Position numbers and translations under genes: made by a program. A stretch of DNA of 62,783 bases from positions 1 through 62,783 of the forward strand of contig URFD01000001.1 of the NCBI GenBank assembly GCA_900547015.1, read 5' to 3'. Under the pieces are notes generated by a model. That model saw nothing but the letters and a program-made list of their open reading frames with translations, did no database searches and was not told where the DNA came from. How positions within the stretch are numbered: position 1 is the first letter of the stretch; the number at the start of each line of letters is the position of its first letter. This DNA comes from an uncultured Oscillospiraceae bacterium (GTDB taxonomy: Bacteria > Bacillota > Clostridia > Oscillospirales > Ruminococcaceae). Positions 35,319 through 42,971 of this stretch are shown piece by piece.

Positions 35319-35660
35319 CTAAAATAAAATTCCTACATTTTTTGCGGTTGTGTTGACCTCTGTTGCCAGCACCTCACGGCCGCTCTCGGATAAAACCGCA
35401 TCCGCCTTGCTGTCCGCCGCCAGCTTGATAAAGCCCACCTGCGGGTCGCTGCCGGAATAGTGCAGCACCGCAAAGCCGCCGGTCTGAACCAGTGCGTGCT
35501 CTCCTCTCATCGAGCGCACCACCCCTGCAAATTTTCCCGAAGCTGCCTTCTTCACCGTGTTGTCCGCGCACATCACAACCAGGTCTCCCGGCTCCGCTGT
35601 GCCCTCGCATTTCATCGTGACATACTGGCTGTTAAAGCCCTGCATACAAATTTCCTTCAT
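35319..35660 (-). CDS. Head decoration-like protein
   Basis: The 113-residue product is strand-rich and lies between the protease and capsid genes. Phrases such as AEPGDLVVMCADNTVKKAASGKFAGVV and HYSGSDPQVGFIKLAADS match DUF2190-like capsid stabilising proteins. ATG 35660 follows a strong AGGAGGAGA site. Confidence 0.65.
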   Translation of the reverse strand: MKEICMQGFNSQYVTMKCEGTAEPGDLVVMCADNTVKKAASGKFAGVVRSMRGEHALVQTGGFAVLHYSGSDPQVGFIKLAADSKADAVLSESGREVLATEVNTTAKNVGILF

Positions 35661-35671
35661 TTGCTCTCCTC

Positions 35672-36643
35672 CTAAATGATGAATCTCTTGTCCGAATCCT
35701 GACCGCCTGCTTTTTCTTCCTCCCAGCCGAACTGCGATGCCTTCAGCCTCTGCGGACTGCGGCAGAGCATCTGTCTCAGCGCCTTCATCTGCTCCACCGT
35801 CATCCCATCCAGCATCTTGGAAAGGGAGCGGTTCACCGCCTCGTCCGGCTCTCCCTTTGCAAAGACCTCCTGCATTACCTGTCGGCGGGCGCATCTTCTG
35901 GTCTGCTCGCAGTCCTCCATCAGGTTTTTCATCCTGCCCTGTAACTGGCAAACCTCCTCGCAGCTCAGCCACAGTCCCTGATTTCTTCCGGCTGCCTGCC
36001 ACAGCTTTTCCACGCTGTCGCCCGTTCTCTCGCCCAAGCTCTTGATGACGCCTGCCGAGCGCTGCGCCGGCACTGCCACAAACGACCACTCATAGGCATC
36101 TGCCGCCCCGTGCAGAACGGTGCAGCACAGTTTGCCGTCATACACCTCTCCGGGAATATGCTCACAGCCGTGCTGACCGCGCTCTCTGCCGCAGATGGAG
36201 CATCGTCCGCCCTGCACACTGCACCCGACGCTCACCTCTTTTTTGATTCCCGCCTCGATTTCCAGAATCAGGTCGCGGTTGCGTTCGGTTCTCACCATGT
36301 ACGCCTTTGCCACCAGCGCACAGTATGGCTGACCCAGCAGGTTTGTTCTGCCTTCCTCGCGCTCTACCCTCGCCTCATAGATTCTCGCCTGCTGATTTCG
36401 GCTCACCGCCTCGTGGTCACAGATGCCGGTCTTGCCGACAAACAGCCCAGCCAGCTCCTCCAGCGTCTGCTCGTCGAACTGCTCCCACTCTCGGTCTACC
36501 TCGTTGTCGCACAGCACCACGCGGAAGCAGTACAGCTCCTCCTCCTGAAATTCCCTTCTGGTCAGGCGGTTGATCTGCTCCAGCTCCTCCTGACCCAGCT
36601 TCATCTCCCTGCACAGCAGGTTTCCCGACTTGCTGCATCTCAT
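35672..36643 (-). CDS. Prohead protease/scaffold-like protein with a Cys cluster
   Basis: The 323-residue protein overlaps the portal gene by ATGA and precedes the head genes. The segment AYEWSFVAVPAQRSAGVIKS is typical of phage prohead maturation proteases fused to scaffold, and the helical C-terminal part (QLQGRMKNLMEDCEQTRRCARR) fits a scaffold. A central CSICGRERGQHGC motif could bind zinc, which is unusual for this role. Catalytic residues cannot be set with certainty. Confidence 0.65.
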   Translation of the reverse strand: MRCSKSGNLLCREMKLGQEELEQINRLTRREFQEEELYCFRVVLCDNEVDREWEQFDEQTLEELAGLFVGKTGICDHEAVSRNQQARIYEARVEREEGRTNLLGQPYCALVAKAYMVRTERNRDLILEIEAGIKKEVSVGCSVQGGRCSICGRERGQHGCEHIPGEVYDGKLCCTVLHGAADAYEWSFVAVPAQRSAGVIKSLGERTGDSVEKLWQAAGRNQGLWLSCEEVCQLQGRMKNLMEDCEQTRRCARRQVMQEVFAKGEPDEAVNRSLSKMLDGMTVEQMKALRQMLCRSPQRLKASQFGWEEEKAGGQDSDKRFII

Positions 36644-37824
36644 CGTTTTCCTTCCCCTTTCTTCTCCATCGCCTGCTCGATCTGTCTGGCCTGCGCCTGT
36701 AGCAGTTGGGCTCTGGCCTGTTCCACCTCATCGGTAATGCTGACCGGTTTCCACTTCACCTGAATTTCTCCGCCCAGCCCCTTGAGCGCCAGATGATATC
36801 GGCACACCTTCAGGATGACCGAGGTCAACAGCTGTCGATAGCTTTCCAGCTCGCTTGCCAAAATTTCCGCCTGCTGCTGGCTCATGCGCTCGGTGGTGGA
36901 CCAGCTCAGTCCCAGCACAAACGGTGGCAGTCCCAGCTTCGCCACAATCTGTTCGAGCATCTGACGCACCGGAATCTGGCTGTCGATGATCTGATTGTCC
37001 GCACCGATTACCCGAATCCCCACATCGCCCACCGCTACAAAGTCCCTTGTCTGCTCTGTGTCCATCGTCTGGGACCACTGCTGCGCCATTTCCTGGGCAA
37101 TTTCCCGGGCATACGCTCCGTCCACATTTCCCTGCGGATGATAGGTCACCGCAAAGCGCAGATTTCCCATCCGCTCAAAGTTCTGTCCGATGGACTGATA
37201 GATGTTCAGCAGGATGGAGGTCACAAACGGCAACCCCGACAACAGCGACCGTCCCCGCACCTCACCTGCCGCCGGATTCAGTGCGCTGAACACGATTCGC
37301 TCCGGGTGCTCCACCGGCTGCTCGGTCACTCCGTCCGGATAGCTGTAAAACTGCATCCCGGTCGGCTCCTCGCCGCGCTTGACTAAAATCCTCTTGAGCG
37401 GGATGTTGCACAGCGCCCCGACGCCGTCCCCGTCCCAGGTCGGAATCATCTCTCCGGCTGCATTTCCGTAGGTCAGCAGGTTGTCCAGATAGCAGCAAAG
37501 AAACTGCTCGATTCCCACCGATGCCGGGCCCACCTGAACATTCCTGCAAAACAGGTCCAGCTCCTTCTGAACCTGACGGTCGTCACACTCCACCGAAAAC
37601 GGCCCCACCAGCCGAATCAGCTTGCTGATGGCCGCATCCACGATCGGCACAGCCTGCCGAATCTGGTCAAACAGCCGGTTTTCACTCTCGTCCAGCAGTC
37701 CCAGCCGCTCCAGCCTCCCAAACGGGTCGGTGTGGATTTGTCCGCCCTGCACGCTCTGCGCGGCTGCCGGCGGCTTCTCCCGACCCCGTTTCCTTCTCCA
37801 CATCGGTCTTTGCAAATTCCTCAT
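36640..37824 (-). CDS. Portal protein
   Basis: The 394-residue protein has a portal layout: a helical N-terminal arm with VDAAISKLIRLVGPF, the crown region with YCCYLDNLLTYGNAAGEMI-like stem strands, the loop GLPFVTSILLNIYQSIGQNFERMGNL and a helical C-terminus (GLSWSTTERMSQQQAEILASELESYRQLL). It forms the dodecameric DNA gate. It overlaps the terminase stop by ATGA. Confidence 0.85.
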   Translation of the reverse strand: MRNLQRPMWRRKRGREKPPAAAQSVQGGQIHTDPFGRLERLGLLDESENRLFDQIRQAVPIVDAAISKLIRLVGPFSVECDDRQVQKELDLFCRNVQVGPASVGIEQFLCCYLDNLLTYGNAAGEMIPTWDGDGVGALCNIPLKRILVKRGEEPTGMQFYSYPDGVTEQPVEHPERIVFSALNPAAGEVRGRSLLSGLPFVTSILLNIYQSIGQNFERMGNLRFAVTYHPQGNVDGAYAREIAQEMAQQWSQTMDTEQTRDFVAVGDVGIRVIGADNQIIDSQIPVRQMLEQIVAKLGLPPFVLGLSWSTTERMSQQQAEILASELESYRQLLTSVILKVCRYHLALKGLGGEIQVKWKPVSITDEVEQARAQLLQAQARQIEQAMEKKGEGKR

Positions 37825-39068
37825 CCTTTCCTCTGGCTTCTGCTGTGTGCCACGGCAAAAAATCCGCCTTGGCTTTCTCTGCAAACCTCCATCGCAAAAT
37901 ATCGGATGTCATCCATCGCGTGGTCGTTCTCCTTGACTGGCTGGTCATTTCCCAGCCCCTCGTTCCATCGGTATAAGGAAAACTCCCGCAGACTGTCCGT
38001 ACATCCCGCACAGAACTTCAGCCGTTCCTCCTGTAGCAGTCGGGACACCAGCTGGATTCCCTCCACCACCTGATTCTTTGCCGGAACCACCCGAAACCGC
38101 CCGTGCCGACGGATACATTCCATCATGCTCGCCGCGCTCGGGTCGATGATGACCGCCTCGATGACCGTGTCGCCGCACAGCCGTTCCAGCTCGGCATAAT
38201 ATTCCTCGTCGGTTTTGCAGACACCCTGCCTGCGTGCATCGTGGTAATACTCTCGGATTCGGTACCACCTTCCTCCGCTTTCTCCCCACAACCCCATCGA
38301 GCAGGGATTCATCGTCCCGTAATCGCACGAAACCCAAAATCTCCTGCACTGGGGCGCTTGCTCGACCAGGTGCTTCTCTCTGGAAAACATCGGGTACACC
38401 AGCCCCTGCGGACTGCACCACTCTCCCAGCACAAAGCGCTTGTAAAAGCTGCCGCTGTACAGCCGCTCATACCGCTGCCGCATCTGTCTGGACAGCGAGG
38501 GGTTGTCCTCCATCCGAAAGTGCAGATAGCACAGATTTTTTTCCTCTCTCTTCTGAATCCACTCGGTGTAAAACCAATGGCCCGGATGCTCCGGATTGCA
38601 GTTAAACCACAGCCTGCTTCCTTCCACCGAACACCGCGCGGCAGCCTGCTCCACAAACTCCCGCTCCTGCAAGGCTGCCTCGTCAAACAGCGCACCGCCC
38701 AGCGTCATTCCCTGAATCCTGCCTGCGCTGCCTGCGTCGTGTCCCGAAAACAGGTAATATCGGTTGCGCCGCCCCGAAACACTCAGCTCCACCCAGTTTT
38801 CCGAAACCTTCTCCTTCCAGCCAAAGCCCAGCTCCTCCAGCAGTGGTCGCAGCGGCTCCAGCAGATTGCGTTTGACACCCGCTATTGTCTTGCCGCACAG
38901 GGCAAACTGCTTTCCCTCCATGCTGCCCATGCTCCATAAAAAGAAGGAAAGCCCCATGCAGATGGTTTTTCCGCTCCTCACCGCCCCGTCGCAGATGATA
39001 CCGTCATACCCGTAATATCGGCTCTGCGGCAGCCACCAGCTCATCAGCGTCCGCTGCTTTTTGCTCAA
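37821..39068 (-). CDS. Terminase large subunit (PBSX type)
   Basis: The 415-residue DNA-packaging motor has an ATPase domain with Walker A GAVRSGKT (28-35) and Walker B ALFDEA (D129, E130). The nuclease domain carries VSCDYGTMNP, IDPSAASM and HAMDDIRY as likely metal-binding acidic sites. Both domains look complete, so packaging and cleavage may still work. It overlaps the small subunit by four bases. Confidence 0.92.
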   Translation of the reverse strand: MSKKQRTLMSWWLPQSRYYGYDGIICDGAVRSGKTICMGLSFFLWSMGSMEGKQFALCGKTIAGVKRNLLEPLRPLLEELGFGWKEKVSENWVELSVSGRRNRYYLFSGHDAGSAGRIQGMTLGGALFDEAALQEREFVEQAAARCSVEGSRLWFNCNPEHPGHWFYTEWIQKREEKNLCYLHFRMEDNPSLSRQMRQRYERLYSGSFYKRFVLGEWCSPQGLVYPMFSREKHLVEQAPQCRRFWVSCDYGTMNPCSMGLWGESGGRWYRIREYYHDARRQGVCKTDEEYYAELERLCGDTVIEAVIIDPSAASMMECIRRHGRFRVVPAKNQVVEGIQLVSRLLQEERLKFCAGCTDSLREFSLYRWNEGLGNDQPVKENDHAMDDIRYFAMEVCRESQGGFFAVAHSRSQRKG

Positions 39069-39514
39069 GTTCTTGATTCTTCTGATTCTTCTCCCTCCTG
39101 TGCGCTCTGCTGTAAGGCTGTCAGCAATCCCTGAAATCCGGATGCGTCCCGTTCCTCCTGCTCCATCTGGGCAAGCCTGATTAACAGCTCACAGGCCTTG
39201 AGCTTGTCCCAAAACTGATACTCCGCCTCTTTGCCCTTGTATCGCTCCACCGCAAACCCGTCCGTGAAAGGATTTCCGTCCCGGTCGATCTGCGGCGCCG
39301 CAAACAGGATTCTGCTCAGTCCTGCCTTGGCTGTCTGAGCCGCCGAGCTTTTTCCCAGCAATCGGTTCATCCTTCTCAGCTGTGCCTGAACCCTTCGCTG
39401 TCCCAGCAGAGCCGCTCCGTTGTCCATCCCGATTTTCTGGGCTGCCAGCTGTGGGTCTCTCGTCACAAAGCACCAGTAGGCAAACTCCTGCGCCTGCTCC
39501 TTTTCCAGTTCCAA
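39065..39514 (-). CDS. Terminase small subunit
   Basis: The 149-residue protein selects DNA for packaging. It starts LELEKEQAQEFAYWCFVTRDPQLAAQKIG, a helix-turn-helix like those in PBSX-type small terminases. TTG 39514 is chosen because GGGGGGAGAG lies four bases upstream; the in-frame ATG 39553 has no such site. It is the first gene of the phage-like cluster. Confidence 0.75.
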   Translation of the reverse strand: MELEKEQAQEFAYWCFVTRDPQLAAQKIGMDNGAALLGQRRVQAQLRRMNRLLGKSSAAQTAKAGLSRILFAAPQIDRDGNPFTDGFAVERYKGKEAEYQFWDKLKACELLIRLAQMEQEERDASGFQGLLTALQQSAQEGEESEESRT

Positions 39515-39562
39515 TTTTCTCTCCCCCCTTTTTGCCCTTGCACCTATCCCCATTTTTTCCGC

Positions 39563-39586
39563 AAAAATTGCCCCGAAAAGGGCAAT
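39563..39586 (-). terminator. Terminator or attenuator just before the phage-like cluster
   Basis: On the minus strand ATTGCCC pairs with GGGCAAT across a six-base loop and is followed by TTTT(T)GC. It lies about 50 bp before the terminase start, inside the leader, so it could attenuate transcription of the cluster or act as a second terminator of the upstream gene. Confidence 0.6.
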
Positions 39587-39637
39587 AACTACACATTTTC
39601 AAAAAATTTTCTTCCCGGATTTCCCTCAAAAAAGGGC

Positions 39638-39676
39638 AAAAAAAGAGGAGCCGCCTCCTTTCGGAAGCAGCTCCTC
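39638..39676 (-). terminator. Strong terminator of the G5/3D gene
   Basis: A stem with arms GAGGAGC and GCTCCTC, extended by a nearly complementary inner part, ends in seven T residues on the minus strand (39638-39644 on the plus strand). Confidence 0.85.
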
Positions 39677-39691
39677 TGCACACACCCGGAC

Positions 39692-40795
39692 CTAGTCCAG
39701 GATATAAATATTCACATTTCTTCTGCCGTTCAGGCAGCTTTCCAGATAGCTGTCATAATACAGGTCCACATCGATGATATCTCCCAGCAGAGCGGTTCCG
39801 GTGTCTGCCGCGATGGCAAACCCGTACACAAAGCTGTTGTCCGGGCTGGTAATATACATCTTGGTTCCGTATGGGATTTCACCCGGATGCACCGCCACAT
39901 AGCCTGCCGACAGTGTCTGTCCCGAAGCGCCCCATGCGCCCTGTCCGGCGCTGTAGCCGGTTGCCACCTGATTGGTCAGCACCTTGCTGTACTGCACCGG
40001 CACACCCTGCTCATCCAGCTCGATGCCAAAGTCCAGCGGCGAGATTGCAGCCTGCACACCTGATGCACCCACCAGACGGACTTCGGCTACCGGCTCCTGC
40101 AAAACGGTCTGGGAGACCACCTTCTGCTCCTGTACCTCACCGTCCACAATTTTCTGCTCATAGACTACCTTCTGTCTCCCGTCCACGCCGTACCACAAAA
40201 CCTGCTGCTGTCCCGGACGCAGCAGGGAGCTCAGCCGCTCCTCCACCGGGTGCTCCAGAATTTCCTCCTGCTCCACCCTGCGGGTTTGTGCATTGGCGCT
40301 ATTGACGCTCCGCACAGATTCTGCTCGAACCTCCGTGCGCTTCACGGTCGGGCTCTCGGATTCCTGCGGTTCCGGCTCCACCGGTTCGATGGACTCCTCC
40401 TCCGAACCCAGATAGCTGCCGGCAAGCTCCTTGGCAAGCTCACTTACCTTCGAAAGCTGCTGCCCGTTGATTTCCAAAAAAGTACCTGCCAGCAGCGAAC
40501 TTCCCAATCCGGTCGAGCCTGCGGTGCGTCCGGTAAATTTGCTCGGGTCTGCCGATGCGGTCAGAATATCGCCCGACAGATGGATTCGCTCCGCCACCGT
40601 CATCTCATCCAGGTTCTGTTGTCTGCTGCTCAAGGGAAATACCCAAAAGACGATTGCTGCCATCGCTGCAGAAAGCACACACGTCATGGTTTTTCTTCCG
40701 CGTCGGATTCCCCGCGCGAAGGAAGTCCCCAATTTGTCCCAAAGGTTTCGTTCATCCTTGCGGATTCCCGATTCCTCTTTTCTGAAGTTTTGCAT
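39692..40795 (-). CDS. G5 and 3D domain cell-wall protein
   Basis: The 367-residue protein has a basic N-terminus, one membrane helix (about residues 36-55), a Glu/Pro-rich spacer, a G5 domain (about 175-255: EQKIVDGEVQEQKVVSQTVLQEP) and a C-terminal 3D domain (about 285-365) with the ADTG and IIDVDLYY aspartates. 3D domains share the MltA fold and act on peptidoglycan or bind it, as in Bacillus YabE and YocH. It is anchored outside the cell, likely for wall remodelling. Its promoter is a perfect sigma-A consensus. It lies upstream of the phage-like cluster on the same strand but is separated by two terminators. Confidence 0.85.
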   Translation of the reverse strand: MQNFRKEESGIRKDERNLWDKLGTSFARGIRRGRKTMTCVLSAAMAAIVFWVFPLSSRQQNLDEMTVAERIHLSGDILTASADPSKFTGRTAGSTGLGSSLLAGTFLEINGQQLSKVSELAKELAGSYLGSEEESIEPVEPEPQESESPTVKRTEVRAESVRSVNSANAQTRRVEQEEILEHPVEERLSSLLRPGQQQVLWYGVDGRQKVVYEQKIVDGEVQEQKVVSQTVLQEPVAEVRLVGASGVQAAISPLDFGIELDEQGVPVQYSKVLTNQVATGYSAGQGAWGASGQTLSAGYVAVHPGEIPYGTKMYITSPDNSFVYGFAIAADTGTALLGDIIDVDLYYDSYLESCLNGRRNVNIYILD

Positions 40796-40858
40796 AATCT
40801 TCTCCTTTGTTCTGATTTGCCTGTGACCTGTTTGCCCTTCGGTTTCAGGTCAGTTGCC

Positions 40859-40887
40859 ATTATAAGCAAGCTCTCAGATGGTGTCAA
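40859..40887 (-). promoter_or_regulatory. Perfect consensus sigma-A promoter of the G5/3D gene
   Basis: TTGACA (40882-40887), a 17-bp spacer and TATAAT (40859-40864) match the consensus at all 12 positions. Confidence 0.95.
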
Positions 40888-41162
40888 GAAAATCTACCCG
40901 CTTCGATTCAGGTCGTTTTTTCCCTCATTTCCGGGATTCTTTCTTTATCGCTGAACATTTTGCTTAAAATATTCTGCCACACCCTCGGATATTTTATGCA
41001 CATCCTCCTAATTTATCCGTCATTTTATAAATCCAGTAATTTTACCAAAAAATCAACATTCTTCCTCGATTAAAATTGTCTGGATTTTACCAATTTTTTT
41101 GAAAATTTTCTCTTTCCTTTGCACCTGTCAAAATTCGCATAAATAAGCCATTTTTCCGTTTT

Positions 41163-41209
41163 TTGCAAAAGAAAAGGAACGGTTTTGTCTGAACCGTTCC
41201 TTTTCTTTT
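41163..41209 (-). terminator. Terminator of the vitamin B6 operon
   Basis: An 18-bp perfect stem (AAAAGAAAAGGAACGGTT) with a seven-base loop lies 50 bp past the transporter stop. T residues lie in the stem end on the minus strand. Confidence 0.85.
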
Positions 41210-41260
41210 TATGAGAATAGAGTTGGGAGCTCTGATGTCGCTTTCTGTTATTCTTTTGCC

Positions 41261-41785
41261 TTAGTGCTGTTCGCCCAGCAGCTTCTGCTTCAGGGATGCA
41301 CGGTCTACTGCCAGTGCCATCACGCTAAACAGGACAGCGCTGCCTGCGGACTGGATCAGGTTTGGTCCCATACTTGCCAGAGCTGCAACCCAGTTGCCGT
41401 ACATGATCGCTTCTGCCACATAATAGCCGACAATCGAAACAACACCTGCGCCAAACATCGCGATGATATTGCGGCGGTTGAGCATCTTGTCGCCCTTATT
41501 CGTAAACCACAGAGCGGTCAGAGGCTTGATGATCATGGTTGGGATCGCCCAGATTGCGGAGCCGGACATGATATCTGCCAGACCGCCGCCGAGAGCTGCC
41601 GCTGCACAGGCATAAGGAGCAGGCAGGAAGCTGCCGGCCAAATAGATGAAGGCATCACCCAAATGGATGTAGCCGGTCACGCCGGTCGGGATATGGAACA
41701 GATAGGTGATGGTCAGTGCGATGATTGCCGCAAACATCGCGCTCAATACCAGGTATCTCTGTTTTTCATGCATCTGTGTTTTCAT
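41261..41785 (-). CDS. ECF transporter S component, likely for vitamin B6 (PdxU-like)
   Basis: The 174-residue protein has about six hydrophobic helices and the S-component N-terminal pattern (MFAAIIALTITYLFHIPTG, then YIHLGDAFIYLAGSFLPAPYA). S components bind a vitamin and recruit the shared EcfAA'T module, which is not here. Placement 19 bp after a pyridoxal kinase gene suggests pyridoxine or pyridoxal as substrate. AAGGAGG precedes ATG 41785. Confidence 0.8.
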   Translation of the reverse strand: MKTQMHEKQRYLVLSAMFAAIIALTITYLFHIPTGVTGYIHLGDAFIYLAGSFLPAPYACAAAALGGGLADIMSGSAIWAIPTMIIKPLTALWFTNKGDKMLNRRNIIAMFGAGVVSIVGYYVAEAIMYGNWVAALASMGPNLIQSAGSAVLFSVMALAVDRASLKQKLLGEQH

Positions 41786-41804
41786 TTTATGTTCCTCCTT
41801 AAAA

Positions 41805-42632
41805 TCAATCCATCAGCAATTTCAGGTGATGCTCAAAGGCAATCCCCTCGTTTGGGTCGGTGCCGTCCGCCACAGCCTCTGCAATCGAGGCCTCCAGCAG
41901 CCGTGCCGCCCGTTCCAATGCGGTGTGGGCGCTCTCGCCGCGGACCATGCACCCGCAGACCACCGAGGATAAAATATCCCCCGTTCCGGAATATCCTCCT
42001 CCGATTCTCCGGTTTCCAACCAGAAATTCGCTGTCCTCTCCCGCATCATACCCGACGTTCCAGACCGTTTCTCCCTGTCCGATGCCGGTGATGATGACCG
42101 TTTTGGGGCCCAGCTCTGCCAGCTCTCTGGCATATTCCTTGGCTGTCTCCGGTGAAAGATTCTGCTGTCGTGCGTCCTTGCCCAGCAGCATCAGCGCTTC
42201 GGTCAGGTTCGGCGTGATGATGTCCGCCTGCTTGCACAGGCCGCGCATAGCGCACCGCATCTCCTCGTCAAATCCTCGGTAATACTCCCCGTTCTCTCCC
42301 AGCACCGGGTCCACTAAGACCAGCGTGTTCTCCCGGCGAAACCGCTCCAGAAACCCGGACACCCATTCCACCTGCTGCACACCGCTGAGATAGCCGGTAA
42401 AGATTCCGTCCAACCTCAAATCCATCCTCTGCCACTGGTCGGCGATCATCGGCAGATGTTCCGATAAATCCACCCCGACATAATGCTCGAACGATGTCTG
42501 ATTGCTCAGCACCGCGGTTGCCAGCGGGACCGCCTGCACACCGCAGACCGACAGAATTGGGATTGCCGCGGTCAGCGAACACTTGCCCAAGCCGGACAAA
42601 TCGTGAATTGCTGCCACCTTTGGCACTGCCAT
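41805..42632 (-). CDS. pdxY: Pyridoxal/pyridoxamine kinase
   Basis: The 275-residue ribokinase-fold enzyme phosphorylates B6 vitamers at the 5' hydroxyl. It starts KVAAIHDLSGLGKCSL, a pattern typical of PdxY-type kinases, has VDPVLGENGEYY and ITPNLTEALMLLG, and a GGGYSGTGDILSS anion hole with the catalytic Asp. ATG 42632 sits seven bases after GGAGG. It precedes the S component in a two-gene operon for B6 salvage. Confidence 0.9.
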   Translation of the reverse strand: MAVPKVAAIHDLSGLGKCSLTAAIPILSVCGVQAVPLATAVLSNQTSFEHYVGVDLSEHLPMIADQWQRMDLRLDGIFTGYLSGVQQVEWVSGFLERFRRENTLVLVDPVLGENGEYYRGFDEEMRCAMRGLCKQADIITPNLTEALMLLGKDARQQNLSPETAKEYARELAELGPKTVIITGIGQGETVWNVGYDAGEDSEFLVGNRRIGGGYSGTGDILSSVVCGCMVRGESAHTALERAARLLEASIAEAVADGTDPNEGIAFEHHLKLLMD

Positions 42633-42971
42633 TCCCATTCCTCCAAACCTCGTTTTTCTGTCCTCTATTGTAAGTCATTTCCTCCGAAAAGAAAAGATTT
42701 CATTTCACCGCCTTCGTCCGCTCCGCTTTATCAGATTTATATAGATTCTACTGCTTTCATTCTCTATTTCTTGTCAGTTTCTGCCAAGCTTCCCCAATCC
42801 ATTTTATATCCGTAAAATAAAATCTGCGTGAAATACACCAGTTTTATCCATCACACACCCCTGTCACTTAGATAGTTTGCCGAAAGTGTTTTCCTCCTCC
42901 TTCGCGCCGTATTTCCCTCCCAGACGCACAAAAGCAGCGGAACCACCTCCGCTGCTTTTGCCGAACATCTT
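42633..42971. other. Intergenic region between the B6 and DUF4097 operons
   Basis: The 339-bp gap holds a -10 (TACAAT on the minus strand, 42667-42672) with a weak -35 for pdxY and the DUF4097 terminator. Between 42720 and 42900 it is AT-rich with no gene or known RNA that I can see. Confidence 0.55.
42926..42960 (-). terminator. Terminator of the padR-DUF4097 operon
   Basis: The stem CAAAAGCAGCGGA and TCCGCTGCTTTTG lies 12 bp past the stop codon; U-rich 3' arm on the minus strand. Confidence 0.75.

Larger units (their letters stand above)
40796..41260. other. Long AT-rich intergenic region
   Basis: The 465-bp gap holds the G5/3D promoter and the terminator of the B6 transport operon. The rest (about 40890-41160) is AT-rich and shows no gene, riboswitch or repeat that I recognise. 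Confidence 0.6.

Noticed and set aside
39692..40795. G5/3D protein as the lysis gene of the phage-like cluster
   Set aside because: It has its own perfect promoter, a strong terminator before terS and a membrane anchor; it reads as a host wall protein. A link cannot be shown from this sequence.
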